Shown here: in pieces, positions 35,195 to 43,109 of the stretch | Layout of the letters: the number at the start of each line of letters is the position of its first letter | Position numbering within the stretch: the first letter of the stretch is position 1 | Assembly: GCF_019219095.1 (NCBI RefSeq) | Contig: NZ_JAHUWH010000003.1 | Span: forward strand, 248,001-312,000 | Direction of reading: 5' to 3' | Length of the DNA stretch: 64,000 nucleotides | Origin: Acidovorax sp. sic0104 | Lineage (GTDB): Bacteria > Pseudomonadota > Gammaproteobacteria > Burkholderiales > Burkholderiaceae_C | Notes under the pieces: model-generated | The model's database searches: none | What the model was told of the DNA's origin: nothing | What the model saw: only the letters and a program-made list of their open reading frames with translations | Position numbers and translations under genes: made by a program

Positions 35195-35524
35195 ATGCAC
35201 CTTCCCGCATCCCTTGTTTTATCGTTCCTTGCCTTCCCGCCGCTGGCAGGCCCCGCCTTTGCCCACGGCAGTGCGGCCGACCCCGATGCCGCCACAACTC
35301 CACCGGCCTACCAAAGCCTGGCCACGACGCCGCACCTTGGGGCCGAGCCACTCCCCCCGCCCGAGACCTGGCGCGCGGCCAATGACGCGGTGGGCGCATT
35401 TGCGCGCGGCCATGCAGACATCCTGGCCTGGGAGGCGCGCCAGCAGCCCGCGCCGGATCCAGCCGCATCTGCCCCCCACACCCCACCGGCCCACCGCCAC
35501 GCGGCGCCCGGGAGCAAGCCATGA
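35195..35524 (+). CDS. small exported protein, first gene of the copper operon
   Basis: 109 residues. A signal peptide ends near LAGPAFAHG; the mature chain is Ala/Pro/His-rich with one ordered patch (TWRAANDAVGAFARGHADILAWEA) and a His-rich tail (HTPPAHRHAAPG). The ATG follows GGAG. The stop overlaps the TolC-like start as ATGA (35521-35524). Small proteins with this helix precede TolC-like genes in related copper clusters. Function is unknown; a periplasmic partner of the channel is possible. Confidence 0.7.
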   Translation: MHLPASLVLSFLAFPPLAGPAFAHGSAADPDAATTPPAYQSLATTPHLGAEPLPPPETWRAANDAVGAFARGHADILAWEARQQPAPDPAASAPHTPPAHRHAAPGSKP

Positions 35525-36984
35525 GCCGCCGAGCCATCCGCGGCACAGCGCACCGCAGCGCCGTGCGCACCTGGTGCCTGCTGGCTGCGGCCGCCATGCT
35601 GGCCGGCTGCGCCAGCGTCTCGCCCGACGGGCTGCGGGGCGACGTGGCCGCGTTCACGGCCCACCGCACGGGCAGCACCCCTGCGGCAGCCTTGCCCGGC
35701 ACCGGCCCGCAAGCCGGTGCACAGGCGCAGAAAGCCGTGCAAGCCTTGCTGGCCCAGCCCCTCACGCAGGATGCCGCCGTGCGCATCGCGCTGCTGAACA
35801 ACCCGGGCCTGCAGGCCCGGCTGGCCGCACTGGGTGTGGCAGATGCCGAGCGCGTGCAGGCCATCACGCTGCCCAACCCGCATCTCTCGCTGGCCCGCCT
35901 GAGCAACGCCCATGAACGCGAGATCGAACGCAGCCTGGCGTTCAACCTGCTGGGCCTGCTGACCCTGCCCTGGCGCGCCGATAGGCAGGCCGAACGCATG
36001 CAGATCGCCACGCTGCAAGCCGCTCAGGAGACGGTGGCCCTGGCCGCCGACGCGCGCCGCGCCTGGCTGCGCGCGGTGGCTGCCGAGCAGGTGGCCGACA
36101 CCCACGACCGCATGGTGGAAGCCGCAGAGGCAGGCGCCGAGCTGGCCCGCCGCATGGTGCGCGTGGGCAACTGGAGCCGCCTGCAACACGCCCGCGAACA
36201 GGCAGTGCTGCATGAAGCCAGTGCCCAGCGCGCCCGCGCGCGTCTCGCCGCAGCCACCGAGCGCGAGCAGTTGAACCAGCGAATGGGCCTGTGGGGCATC
36301 CAGGCACAGCAGTACCGGCTGGCCAACCAGTTGCCGGCTCTGCCCGCCAGCCCCTTGCCTGCGGACGGCCTGGAAGCCACGGCCCTGCGCGAGCGGCTCG
36401 ACGTGCAGGCCGCACGCCGCCAGCTCGACACCGAGGCCCGCCAGCAGGGCTGGAGCGGCGCGGGCGCGGTGTTCGGCGACATCGGCCTGGCCTACCAGCG
36501 CAACACCGCTGTGGAACGCGATACCGGCCACCGCGAGATCACCCGCGGCTGGGAGCTGGACCTGCCTGTGCCCCTGTTCGACTGGGGCGGCGCCGCACGC
36601 ACCCGCGCGCAGATGCAGGTGGAGCACAGCGCGGCCCAGTTGCAGGACACCGCCGTGCGCGCGCGCAGCGAGGTGCGGTCCACCTGGCTCATCTACCGCA
36701 CCACGCTCGACCTGGCCCACCAGCAGCAAAGCGAGGTGGTTCCGCTGCGCCAGTTCATCGCCGACGAGACCACCCTGCGCTACAACGGCATGCTCGCCAG
36801 CGTCTGGGAGCTGCTGGCCGAAGCCCGCAGCAGCACCCAGGCTGTTGCCACCGCGATCAACGCGCAGCGCGATTTCTGGCTGGCGGAAACCGACCTGCAG
36901 CTCGCCCTCACCGGCACATCGCCCGGCGCCCTCACGGGCCCCGCCTCCGGCAGCGCTGCCGCCCCAACCCCACAAAGCCACTGA
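35521..36984 (+). CDS. TolC/CusC-family outer membrane efflux lipoprotein
   Basis: 487 residues. A signal peptide with lipobox MLAGC is followed by two repeated outer-membrane-efflux domains. Family landmarks include AVRIALLNNPGLQARLAALG, a long helical region with AVAAEQVADTHDRMVEAAE, and VPLFDWGGAARTRAQ in the second half. Such proteins form trimeric channels across the outer membrane and normally pair with an RND pump and adaptor. None is encoded here, so this channel either borrows a pump or works with the copper proteins next to it. It is coupled to the preceding gene. Confidence 0.88.
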   Translation: MSRRAIRGTAHRSAVRTWCLLAAAAMLAGCASVSPDGLRGDVAAFTAHRTGSTPAAALPGTGPQAGAQAQKAVQALLAQPLTQDAAVRIALLNNPGLQARLAALGVADAERVQAITLPNPHLSLARLSNAHEREIERSLAFNLLGLLTLPWRADRQAERMQIATLQAAQETVALAADARRAWLRAVAAEQVADTHDRMVEAAEAGAELARRMVRVGNWSRLQHAREQAVLHEASAQRARARLAAATEREQLNQRMGLWGIQAQQYRLANQLPALPASPLPADGLEATALRERLDVQAARRQLDTEARQQGWSGAGAVFGDIGLAYQRNTAVERDTGHREITRGWELDLPVPLFDWGGAARTRAQMQVEHSAAQLQDTAVRARSEVRSTWLIYRTTLDLAHQQQSEVVPLRQFIADETTLRYNGMLASVWELLAEARSSTQAVATAINAQRDFWLAETDLQLALTGTSPGALTGPASGSAAAPTPQSH

Positions 36985-36986
36985 CC

Positions 36987-38378
36987 ATGAACCGCCGCAA
37001 TTTCTTCTCCGGCGCCGCCACTGCCGTGGCCGCCGTGTCCGCCACATCCGTCCACAGGGTGGCCATGGCGGCCCTGCCCGAGCCCGCGGTGCAGGCCGGC
37101 GCCGACACCGCACCGCCGCTGCACCCGCCCACGGGGCGCCCCTACCACCCCGTAGTCACGCTCAACGGCTGGACAACACCCTGGCGCATGAATGCAGGCG
37201 TCAAGGAGTTCCACCTGGTGGCCGAGCCTGTGGTGCGCGAGGTGGCGCCGGGCTTCATGGTCAACATGTGGGGCTACAACGGCCAGAGCCCCGGGCCGAC
37301 GATCGAAGTGGTCGAAGGCGACCGCGTGCGCATCTTCGTCACCAACCGCCTGCCCGAGCACACCACCATCCACTGGCACGGCCAGCGCCTGCCCAATGGC
37401 ATGGACGGCGTGGGCGGGCTCAACCAGCCGGCGATTCCACCGGGCAAGACCTTCGTGTACGAGTTCGTGGCGCGCCGCCCCGGCACCTTCATGTACCACC
37501 CGCACGCCGACGAGATGGTGCAGATGGCCATGGGCATGATGGGCCTGTGGATCACCCACCCCAAAGGCAGCCACCCGCAGATCGCCAAGGTACAGCGCGA
37601 CTACGCGTTTTTGCTCAACGCCTTTGACTTGGAGCCCGGCAGCATGACCCCCAAGGTCAACACCATGCTGGACCACAACATCTGGTGCTGGAACAGCCGC
37701 GTGTTCCCCGCCATCAGCCCGCTGGTGGCGCGGCAGGGCGAGCGCGTGCGCATCCGCGTGGGCAATCTCACCATGACCAGCCACCCCATCCACATCCACG
37801 GGCATGAGTTCGAGGTGACCGGCACCGACGGCGGCCCCGTGCCGCGCAGCGCACGCTGGCCCGAGGTGACAACCGACGTGGCAGTGGGCCAGATGCGCCA
37901 GGTGGAGCTGGTGGCCGACGAGCCCGGCGACTGGGCCTTCCACTGCCACAAGAGCCACCACACCATGGGCGCCATGGGACACGACGTGCCCACCATGATC
38001 GGCGTGGACCACCGGGGCTTGGTCGGCAAGATCCAGAAGATCGTGCCCGACTACATGGTGATGGGCGAACGTGGCATGGCCGACATGGGCGCCATGGAGA
38101 TGCCGCTGCCCGACAACACCTTCCCCATGATGACCGGCACCGGCCTCCATGGCCCGCTGGAGATGGGCGGCATGTTCACCACTTTCAAGGTGCGCGCCAA
38201 CCAGGCGGCAGGGGACTACCGCGACCCGGGCCACTACATCCAGCCACCGGGCACGCAGGCCTACGAATGGCAGGGCGCACCGGCCAGCACACCCCGCCCC
38301 GCACGCACCGATACGCCGGGTATCGCCCCCGGCGCTGCGAATGCCCGCAAACCGGCCGCCAGCGGCCACCAGCACTGA
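36987..38378 (+). CDS. Tat-exported multicopper oxidase (CopA/CueO type)
   Basis: 463 residues. It starts two bases after the TolC-like stop. A Tat signal (MNRRNFFSGAATAVAAVSA) directs the folded protein to the periplasm. All four copper motifs are present: HWHG, HPHADE, HPIHIHGHEF and HCHKSHHTMGAM, giving type 1 and trinuclear sites. It is shorter than CueO or CopA but has a Met-rich segment (GMADMGAMEMPLPDNTFPMM), usual for oxidation of Cu(I) or other metals. The C-terminus has Pro/Ala and a final HQH. Likely function: oxidise periplasmic Cu(I) to Cu(II). Confidence 0.93.
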   Translation: MNRRNFFSGAATAVAAVSATSVHRVAMAALPEPAVQAGADTAPPLHPPTGRPYHPVVTLNGWTTPWRMNAGVKEFHLVAEPVVREVAPGFMVNMWGYNGQSPGPTIEVVEGDRVRIFVTNRLPEHTTIHWHGQRLPNGMDGVGGLNQPAIPPGKTFVYEFVARRPGTFMYHPHADEMVQMAMGMMGLWITHPKGSHPQIAKVQRDYAFLLNAFDLEPGSMTPKVNTMLDHNIWCWNSRVFPAISPLVARQGERVRIRVGNLTMTSHPIHIHGHEFEVTGTDGGPVPRSARWPEVTTDVAVGQMRQVELVADEPGDWAFHCHKSHHTMGAMGHDVPTMIGVDHRGLVGKIQKIVPDYMVMGERGMADMGAMEMPLPDNTFPMMTGTGLHGPLEMGGMFTTFKVRANQAAGDYRDPGHYIQPPGTQAYEWQGAPASTPRPARTDTPGIAPGAANARKPAASGHQH

Positions 38379-38392
38379 TACAGGACACACCC

Positions 38393-38890
38393 ATGGAAAC
38401 TATCAAATTCATAGCTACTCTCGCTTTACTGGCGGGCGCAAACGCCTCTTTCGGGCATGAAAACACGCCCCACCACAACCGCAATGCACCGTTGGTGAAG
38501 GAACAGAAGCCCTGGGGGATTGCAGGCGAGGCCCAGGCGGCGGCCCGCACCATCACCATCCGCATGACCGACGACATGCGGTTCACGCCCCGCCACATCG
38601 AAGTGCGCGAGGGCGAGACCGTGCGGCTGCGCGCCGAGAACAAAGGCCAGGTGCTGCACGAGATCGTGATCGGCACCAAGGCCGAACTGGACGCGCACGC
38701 CGAGATGATGGCCAGACACCCCGGCATGGAGCACGACGAGCCCTACATGGCCCATGTGGCCGCAGGCAAGAAAGGCGACATCGTGTGGCAGTTCAACCGC
38801 GCAGGCCAGTTCGACTTTGCCTGCCTCATCGCGGGCCACTACCAGGCGGGCATGACCGGGACCATCACCGTGCTGCCGCGCAAGCCATGA
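38393..38890 (+). CDS. cupredoxin (plastocyanin/azurin-like) whose signal peptide is encoded by an interspersed repeat
   Basis: 165 residues. The ATG has AGGA eight bases upstream. The signal peptide (METIKFIATLALLAGANAS) coincides with repeat copy C. The mature domain has a cupredoxin fold with RMTDDMRFTPRHIEV, a copper-binding His in LHEIV, and CLIAGHYQAGM, which supplies Cys, His and Met ligands for a type 1 copper site. Such proteins shuttle electrons or copper in the periplasm. It lies 14 bp after the multicopper oxidase stop. Confidence 0.9.
   Translation: METIKFIATLALLAGANASFGHENTPHHNRNAPLVKEQKPWGIAGEAQAAARTITIRMTDDMRFTPRHIEVREGETVRLRAENKGQVLHEIVIGTKAELDAHAEMMARHPGMEHDEPYMAHVAAGKKGDIVWQFNRAGQFDFACLIAGHYQAGMTGTITVLPRKP
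38397..38454 (+). repeat. ATAGCT interspersed repeat, copy C, in the cupredoxin signal sequence
   Basis: CTATCAAATTCATAGCT, then CGCTTT five bases on and GGCG and GCC at the same offsets as in copies A, B and D. It is in the orientation of the gene and encodes residues 2-21. This copy is the most diverged of the four. Confidence 0.65.
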
Positions 38891-38921
38891 CCCGCACCGG
38901 GCCCTTTGGAGTCACAACACC

Positions 38922-39479
38922 ATGAACACACCCCTCACATCCCTCACATCCCTCACATCCCGCACATCCCGCGCCCAGCCCACGCGCCGCCAATGGCTTG
39001 CCGCCGCACTGCCCGTGGCGGGCGCGGGGCTGGCCATCGCCCTGCTGCCCACCGCCGTGCGCGCCACCCCGCGCACGGCAGCAGCCACCCCCCTGGAGGT
39101 CTGGAAAGACCCTAACTGCGGCTGCTGCCAGGACTGGGTGGACCACATGCAGGCCCACGGCTTTGCCGTGAAGGTGCACGCCACCGGCAACAACGCCGTG
39201 CGCGCCCGCCTGGGCCTGCCGCAAAAGCTGGGCTCATGCCACACCGCGCTGGTGGGCGGCTATGTGGTCGAAGGCCATGTGCCCGCCAGCGACGTGCGCA
39301 AGCTGCTGCAGCAAAAACCCAAGGCCCTGGGCCTGGCCGTGCCCGGCATGCCCGTGGGCTCGCCGGGTATGGACGGCGCCGTGTACGGCGACCGGCGCGA
39401 CCCGTACGACGTGCTGCTGGTGGCGCACGACGGCAGCACGCGCGTGTTCAACAGCTACAACAAAAAGGCATCGGCATGA
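38922..39479 (+). CDS. DUF411 metal-binding protein with Tat-like signal
   Basis: 185 residues. The n-region is stretched by 9-bp repeats (TSLTSLTSRTS) ahead of TRRQWLAAAL, a Tat-like signal. The mature domain is DUF411, common in copper and silver resistance clusters: VWKDPNCGCCQDWVDHM (a CxCC thioredoxin-like site), SCHTALVGGYVVEGHVPA, and GMPVGSPGMDG. The ATG follows GGAG. The stop overlaps the CusF-like gene as ATGA (39476-39479). DUF411 proteins are thought to bind metal in the periplasm; the reaction is unknown. Confidence 0.9.
   Translation: MNTPLTSLTSLTSRTSRAQPTRRQWLAAALPVAGAGLAIALLPTAVRATPRTAAATPLEVWKDPNCGCCQDWVDHMQAHGFAVKVHATGNNAVRARLGLPQKLGSCHTALVGGYVVEGHVPASDVRKLLQQKPKALGLAVPGMPVGSPGMDGAVYGDRRDPYDVLLVAHDGSTRVFNSYNKKASA
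38933..38968 (+). repeat. 9-bp tandem repeats in the DUF411 leader
   Basis: Three exact copies of CCTCACATC and one variant (CCGCACATC) are in frame and encode the Ser-Leu-Thr repeats in the n-region of the signal. Changes in copy number would keep the frame and alter only leader length. Confidence 0.92.
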
Positions 39480-39847
39480 AAAAGCATCGCTTCTCCATCC
39501 CGCTCGCTGCCAGCCTGCTCGTCCTGGTTGCAGGGACTGCCTTCGCGCAAACCCCGGCCGGGGCTGCCGCAGATAGCCACGGCAGCCACCACCCCACAGC
39601 CACCGCGTCGCCCGCGCCTCAGGCAGAGCTGAGCGAAGGCGAAATCACCCGCTGGGACCCGCGCACCCTGCGCCTCACCCTCAAACACGGCGAGATCAAG
39701 AACCTGGAGATGCCGTCCATGACCATGGTGTTCCGCGTGGCGGACGCCAGTGTGGTGGGCGATCTGAAACCGGGGGACAAGGTACGTTTTCGGGCCGAGC
39801 AGGCCAACGGTGCATACCACGTCCAACGGATCGAGAAAGCGCCCTGA
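39476..39847 (+). CDS. CusF-like periplasmic copper chaperone
   Basis: 123 residues. A standard signal peptide ends in AGTAFAQT. The mature protein has a His-rich linker (HGSHHPT) and a CusF_Ec-type domain with LKHGEIKNLEMPSMTMVFRV, carrying the His, Met-x-Met and aromatic positions used to bind Cu(I)/Ag(I). CusF normally feeds the CusCBA pump, which is not found here. It is translationally coupled to the DUF411 gene and closes the cluster. The next gene (39924) is unrelated. Confidence 0.88.
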   Translation: MKKHRFSIPLAASLLVLVAGTAFAQTPAGAAADSHGSHHPTATASPAPQAELSEGEITRWDPRTLRLTLKHGEIKNLEMPSMTMVFRVADASVVGDLKPGDKVRFRAEQANGAYHVQRIEKAP

Positions 39848-39909
39848 AGCGGCTCCGCACGCGGCAAGGGCACCTGATGCGGCACAAGAGCCGCGCTGCG
39901 CATGGGCAC

Positions 39910-39923
39910 CATAATCATCGGCC
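39910..39923 (+). promoter_or_regulatory. -10-like element placed for a leaderless start of the P1 peptidase
   Basis: CATAAT (39910-39915) lies eight bases before the ATG at 39924, with no Shine-Dalgarno sequence, as at map and the DUF454 gene. Confidence 0.4.
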
Positions 39924-40931
39924 ATGAGTTCTCCACACGCACTGGCTGGCGACGCTGGCAGCATCACCCGCGTGGCCGGCATCGAGGTCGGCCACTTCAC
40001 CGAAACCCGCCGCCCCACGGGCTGCACCGTCATCATGACCCGCGACGGCGCCGTGGCCGGCGTGGACGTGCGCGGCGCGGCCCCCGGCACCCGGGAGACG
40101 GACCTGCTGAACCCCTCCAACCTGGTGGACAAGGTCCACGCCATCGTGCTGGCCGGCGGCAGCGCCTGGGGGCTCGATGCTGCCAGCGGCGCGGTGCGCT
40201 GGCTGGAGGAGCGCGGTATCGGCTTCGATGTGGCCGTAGGCCGCCTGCCCATCGTGCCGGCCGCCGTGCTGTTCGACCTGCTGGTGGGCGACATGCGCAT
40301 CCGCCCCGATGCAGCGGCAGGCTATGCCGCATGCGACGCCGCATCCACCGCCGACCCGGCCGAAGGCAATGTGGGCGCGGGCACGGGCGCGGCCCTGGGC
40401 AAGATCTTCGGCATACAGCGGGCGATGAAGGGCGGCATCGGCACGGCGTCCGTCACGGTGGACGGCGTGACCGTGGGCGCGCTCATCGCCTGCAACGCGC
40501 TGGGCGACGTGGTGGACCCCGACACCGCCCAGGTGATCGCCGGTGCCCGCAGCGACGATGGCCTGCGCCTTCGCGACACGCGCCGCGCCCTGCTGCGCGG
40601 CGACCCGCCCCAGCCTTTGCTGGCGGGCACCAACACCACCATCGGCGTGGTGGCCACCGACGCCGTCATCACCAAAGTGCAGGCCCACCGCCTGGCTGTG
40701 GCCGCGCACGACGGCCTGGCGCGCAGCATCAACCCGGTACACACCATGTCCGACGGCGACACGCTCTTCAGCCTGGGCACCGGCCGCGCCGGCAAGAGCC
40801 TGGGGATGATGGTGCTGGCCACCATGGCGGCGGAAGCCACGGCCATCGCCACCGCGCGCGCGGCGCGGGCTGCGCGATCAATCACGACGGCCGAAGGGCT
40901 CTACCTGCCCTGCGCGGCGGACCTGGGCTGA
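39924..40931 (+). CDS. P1 (DmpA-like) family N-terminal-nucleophile peptidase
   Basis: 335 residues. Family landmarks: GIEVGHFTETRRPTGCTVI, VHAIVLAGGSAWGLDAA, EGNVGAGTGAALGKIFG, and NTTIGVVATDA near 238. The last is the likely autoproteolysis/nucleophile site, where a Ser or Thr becomes the new N-terminus of the beta chain. Members are cytoplasmic aminopeptidases or amidases acting on small peptides or omega-amides. No signal peptide is seen. It is probably expressed alone; no substrate can be assigned from context. Confidence 0.88.
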   Translation: MSSPHALAGDAGSITRVAGIEVGHFTETRRPTGCTVIMTRDGAVAGVDVRGAAPGTRETDLLNPSNLVDKVHAIVLAGGSAWGLDAASGAVRWLEERGIGFDVAVGRLPIVPAAVLFDLLVGDMRIRPDAAAGYAACDAASTADPAEGNVGAGTGAALGKIFGIQRAMKGGIGTASVTVDGVTVGALIACNALGDVVDPDTAQVIAGARSDDGLRLRDTRRALLRGDPPQPLLAGTNTTIGVVATDAVITKVQAHRLAVAAHDGLARSINPVHTMSDGDTLFSLGTGRAGKSLGMMVLATMAAEATAIATARAARAARSITTAEGLYLPCAADLG

Positions 40932-40953
40932 TACAGGACGGGTGCTGCCTACC

Positions 40954-41478
40954 CTACCCCTGCCCTGCAGCGCCGAGTTCTTGCATGCCGGCGTGTCCCA
41001 GCCGGTAGCTCAGCCGGTCGGCCACCAGCCCCGCGCCAAGACGCTCGTAGAACGCGATGCCCCGTTGGTTGGAGGCTTTCACGTTCCAGTCCATGCGGGC
41101 GCAGCCGTGCTCCAGCGCAAACCGCGCGGCCCAGGCCATGAGGGCGCGCCCCACGCCCTCGCCACGGGCGCGCTCGCTCACGAACAGCTCCTTGATCAGG
41201 CATTGCCCGCCACTGTCAGCGCCCGGGTCCACCAGGGAATGCAGCAGCACCACGGCGGCCAACCCCGCCAGGGTGCCGTCGGCACGCGCCGCCACGGCCA
41301 GATACAGCGGCGAGCCAGCGGCCAGAAGGCGGCCATGAAGGTGGGCTCGCACCGCGTCGCGCGTGGCCGCAGGCTGAGGGTCACCTGGCAGGCGGTAGTA
41401 GGCGTTCAGTTCACACAGCAGGTCCACCAGGGACTCGTGCTGCGGCGGGCCGGCAAGTGTGATGAGCATGCTGCGCAT
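40954..41478 (-). CDS. GNAT family N-acetyltransferase
   Basis: 174 residues. It has the GNAT core: LIKELFVSERARGEGVGRALM with the acyl-CoA loop (RARGEGVGRA), then DWNVKASNQRGIAFYERLGA and a C-terminal helix. Such enzymes acetylate amines; the substrate is unknown. Two ATGs at 41478 and 41469 are near-equivalent starts; the frame further upstream is not family-like. It ends near the P1 peptidase end, in convergent orientation, and does not belong to the pilus operon that begins to its right. Confidence 0.88.
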   Translation of the reverse strand: MRSMLITLAGPPQHESLVDLLCELNAYYRLPGDPQPAATRDAVRAHLHGRLLAAGSPLYLAVAARADGTLAGLAAVVLLHSLVDPGADSGGQCLIKELFVSERARGEGVGRALMAWAARFALEHGCARMDWNVKASNQRGIAFYERLGAGLVADRLSYRLGHAGMQELGAAGQG

Positions 41479-41766
41479 TGTGCAGCGCCAGCGCCGCGGC
41501 CTGTCCCCGGCCCGGGCGGCACTGCCCTCGCGGGTGCGACACCTGGCTGAGGTCAGCGGCAGTCCAAGTCCGCTCCAGCACAAGCGACAAATTGCCCAAA
41601 AAATGTAAAAGACATTACAAAAAGCCAAAGATCTACACAACTATCAATTAAAAACTGGACGAGCGCACCTTTGCAGTGCAACCTGAGGTTGAACAGGTTC
41701 ACCACGCAGGGCGCGCGTAACGTGTGTCTTGGCGTTTTCTTCTTCAACTTTTTTGGGGAGACGGCG

Positions 41767-42414
41767 ATGCAGGCACCGCGGCAGGCGCAACGACGGACTG
41801 GTTCATCCAAAGTGACAGACATTTGGGCGCAGGAGCAGCCAACGGGGCAGATGCGGCGGGGGGCCGGCATCGTCCTGGCCTGCTTCGCCTGGGCATGTCC
41901 TGCCGGTGCTGACACGCTGACGGGCAATCTGCAATCGCAGATCCAGCTCACGGCGGGCTGCATGATCGCCGGCAGTTCCGGCGCTGCTTCGGGAGTCAAC
42001 TTCGGCACGCTGGACTTCGGCACCAGACCCAGTACCTTCACCGGTACGGTGCAGGCCACAGCCTCGGGTGGCGAGGGCGTGTCGGGGCCCACGCAGTTGG
42101 TGTGCTCGCCCGATGTCCTCGGCATCAGCATCCAGGTCGGCCCGGGCAACTATGCAGGCCTGGGCGGCAGCATTGGGGCGGGCACACGGGCCATGCGCAA
42201 CGGCAGCACCGCCGCCTACATTCCCTACGACGTCTACCGCGACTCGGGGCACAGCCAGGTCTACCCTCTCGCGTCCGCCATCAACGGCATCGCGGTGCCA
42301 GCCAATGGAGCGGCGTTTGCGCTGCCTATCTACGGTCAGATCAACAAGACCGATGCCACCGCGCTGCCGGCGGGCATGTACACGGACACGCTGCAGGTCA
42401 CCGTGACCTACTGA
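41767..42414 (+). CDS. Csu-type pilin subunit, spore coat U domain (first)
   Basis: 215 residues. GGGGAG lies seven bases before the ATG. The N-terminus is long and basic before the signal hydrophobic stretch (GIVLACFAWACPAGA), so MRRGAG at 41851 is a possible later start. The mature chain is an SCPU domain: a first strand with CMIAGSS, FGTLDFGTRPS and a closing AGMYTDTLQVTVTY. These are secreted pilus subunits assembled by donor-strand exchange. The promoter region to the left (41580-41660) is unusually AT-rich. It is the first gene of the chaperone-usher operon. Confidence 0.9.
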   Translation: MQAPRQAQRRTGSSKVTDIWAQEQPTGQMRRGAGIVLACFAWACPAGADTLTGNLQSQIQLTAGCMIAGSSGAASGVNFGTLDFGTRPSTFTGTVQATASGGEGVSGPTQLVCSPDVLGISIQVGPGNYAGLGGSIGAGTRAMRNGSTAAYIPYDVYRDSGHSQVYPLASAINGIAVPANGAAFALPIYGQINKTDATALPAGMYTDTLQVTVTY

Positions 42415-42509
42415 TTCTTTCTCGCCTCGTCCACCGCACCGTACGGACGGGCGCACGACCCGGCGGCAGCCACACCAGGCCTGCAGCCAGCAGCCACAGG
42501 GAGATCCAG

Positions 42510-43109
42510 ATGAAAAACCACACGCAGGTGCGTGCAGCGGCCCCGGCACGCGCGGACCGTCCCACGGTGCTGCGGCCATTGCCCTGGCTGGTGCGGGCAT
42601 TGCGCCTGGCGCTGGTGGCGCTTCCGGTGGCGGCGCTGGCAGCCACCATCCCGACCAATCCGTCGTTCTCGGTGTCGGCTTCGGTGGTCAGGGGCTGCGC
42701 CGTTTCGGGCAACACCGGCCAGGTCAGCGGCATTCCGTTCGGCAGCATCAACTTCGGCAGCCATCCGGCCCTGCAGTCTGGCGCCCTGCAGTCCATGGCG
42801 GGCAGCAGCATGGGCAGCCAAGCCAAGCTGGTTTGCACACCGGGAACCGCGGTGCAGATCAGCGTCGATGGCGGGCAGAACCGCGTGGGAGCGCAGCGGC
42901 GCATGTCCAACGGCGCCGGCAAGTACGTGCCCTACGACCTGGAGCTCGTACAGGGCACTCCCGCCCTGCTCGCTCCCAACGTGCCCGTGGGCCTGGTGAT
43001 CGACGCCACGCCACTGGCCCTGCCAGTGCGTGGCACGGCCACGCTGCCAGGCGCGACGGCGGCAGCGGGCATCTATGCGGATACCGTGCAGGTGACCCTG
43101 TCATGGTGA
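42510..43109 (+). CDS. Csu-type pilin subunit, spore coat U domain (second)
   Basis: 199 residues. The ATG follows GGGAGA. The signal peptide ends at VAALAAT; the SCPU domain has a first Cys in VRGCAVSG, FGSINFGSHPA, and the closing IYADTVQVTLSW. It differs from the first subunit in most positions. Acinetobacter Csu has CsuA/B, CsuA and CsuB ahead of the chaperone; only two subunits are present here. Its stop is just within the chaperone start, giving a 7-bp overlap. Confidence 0.9.
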   Translation: MKNHTQVRAAAPARADRPTVLRPLPWLVRALRLALVALPVAALAATIPTNPSFSVSASVVRGCAVSGNTGQVSGIPFGSINFGSHPALQSGALQSMAGSSMGSQAKLVCTPGTAVQISVDGGQNRVGAQRRMSNGAGKYVPYDLELVQGTPALLAPNVPVGLVIDATPLALPVRGTATLPGATAAAGIYADTVQVTLSW

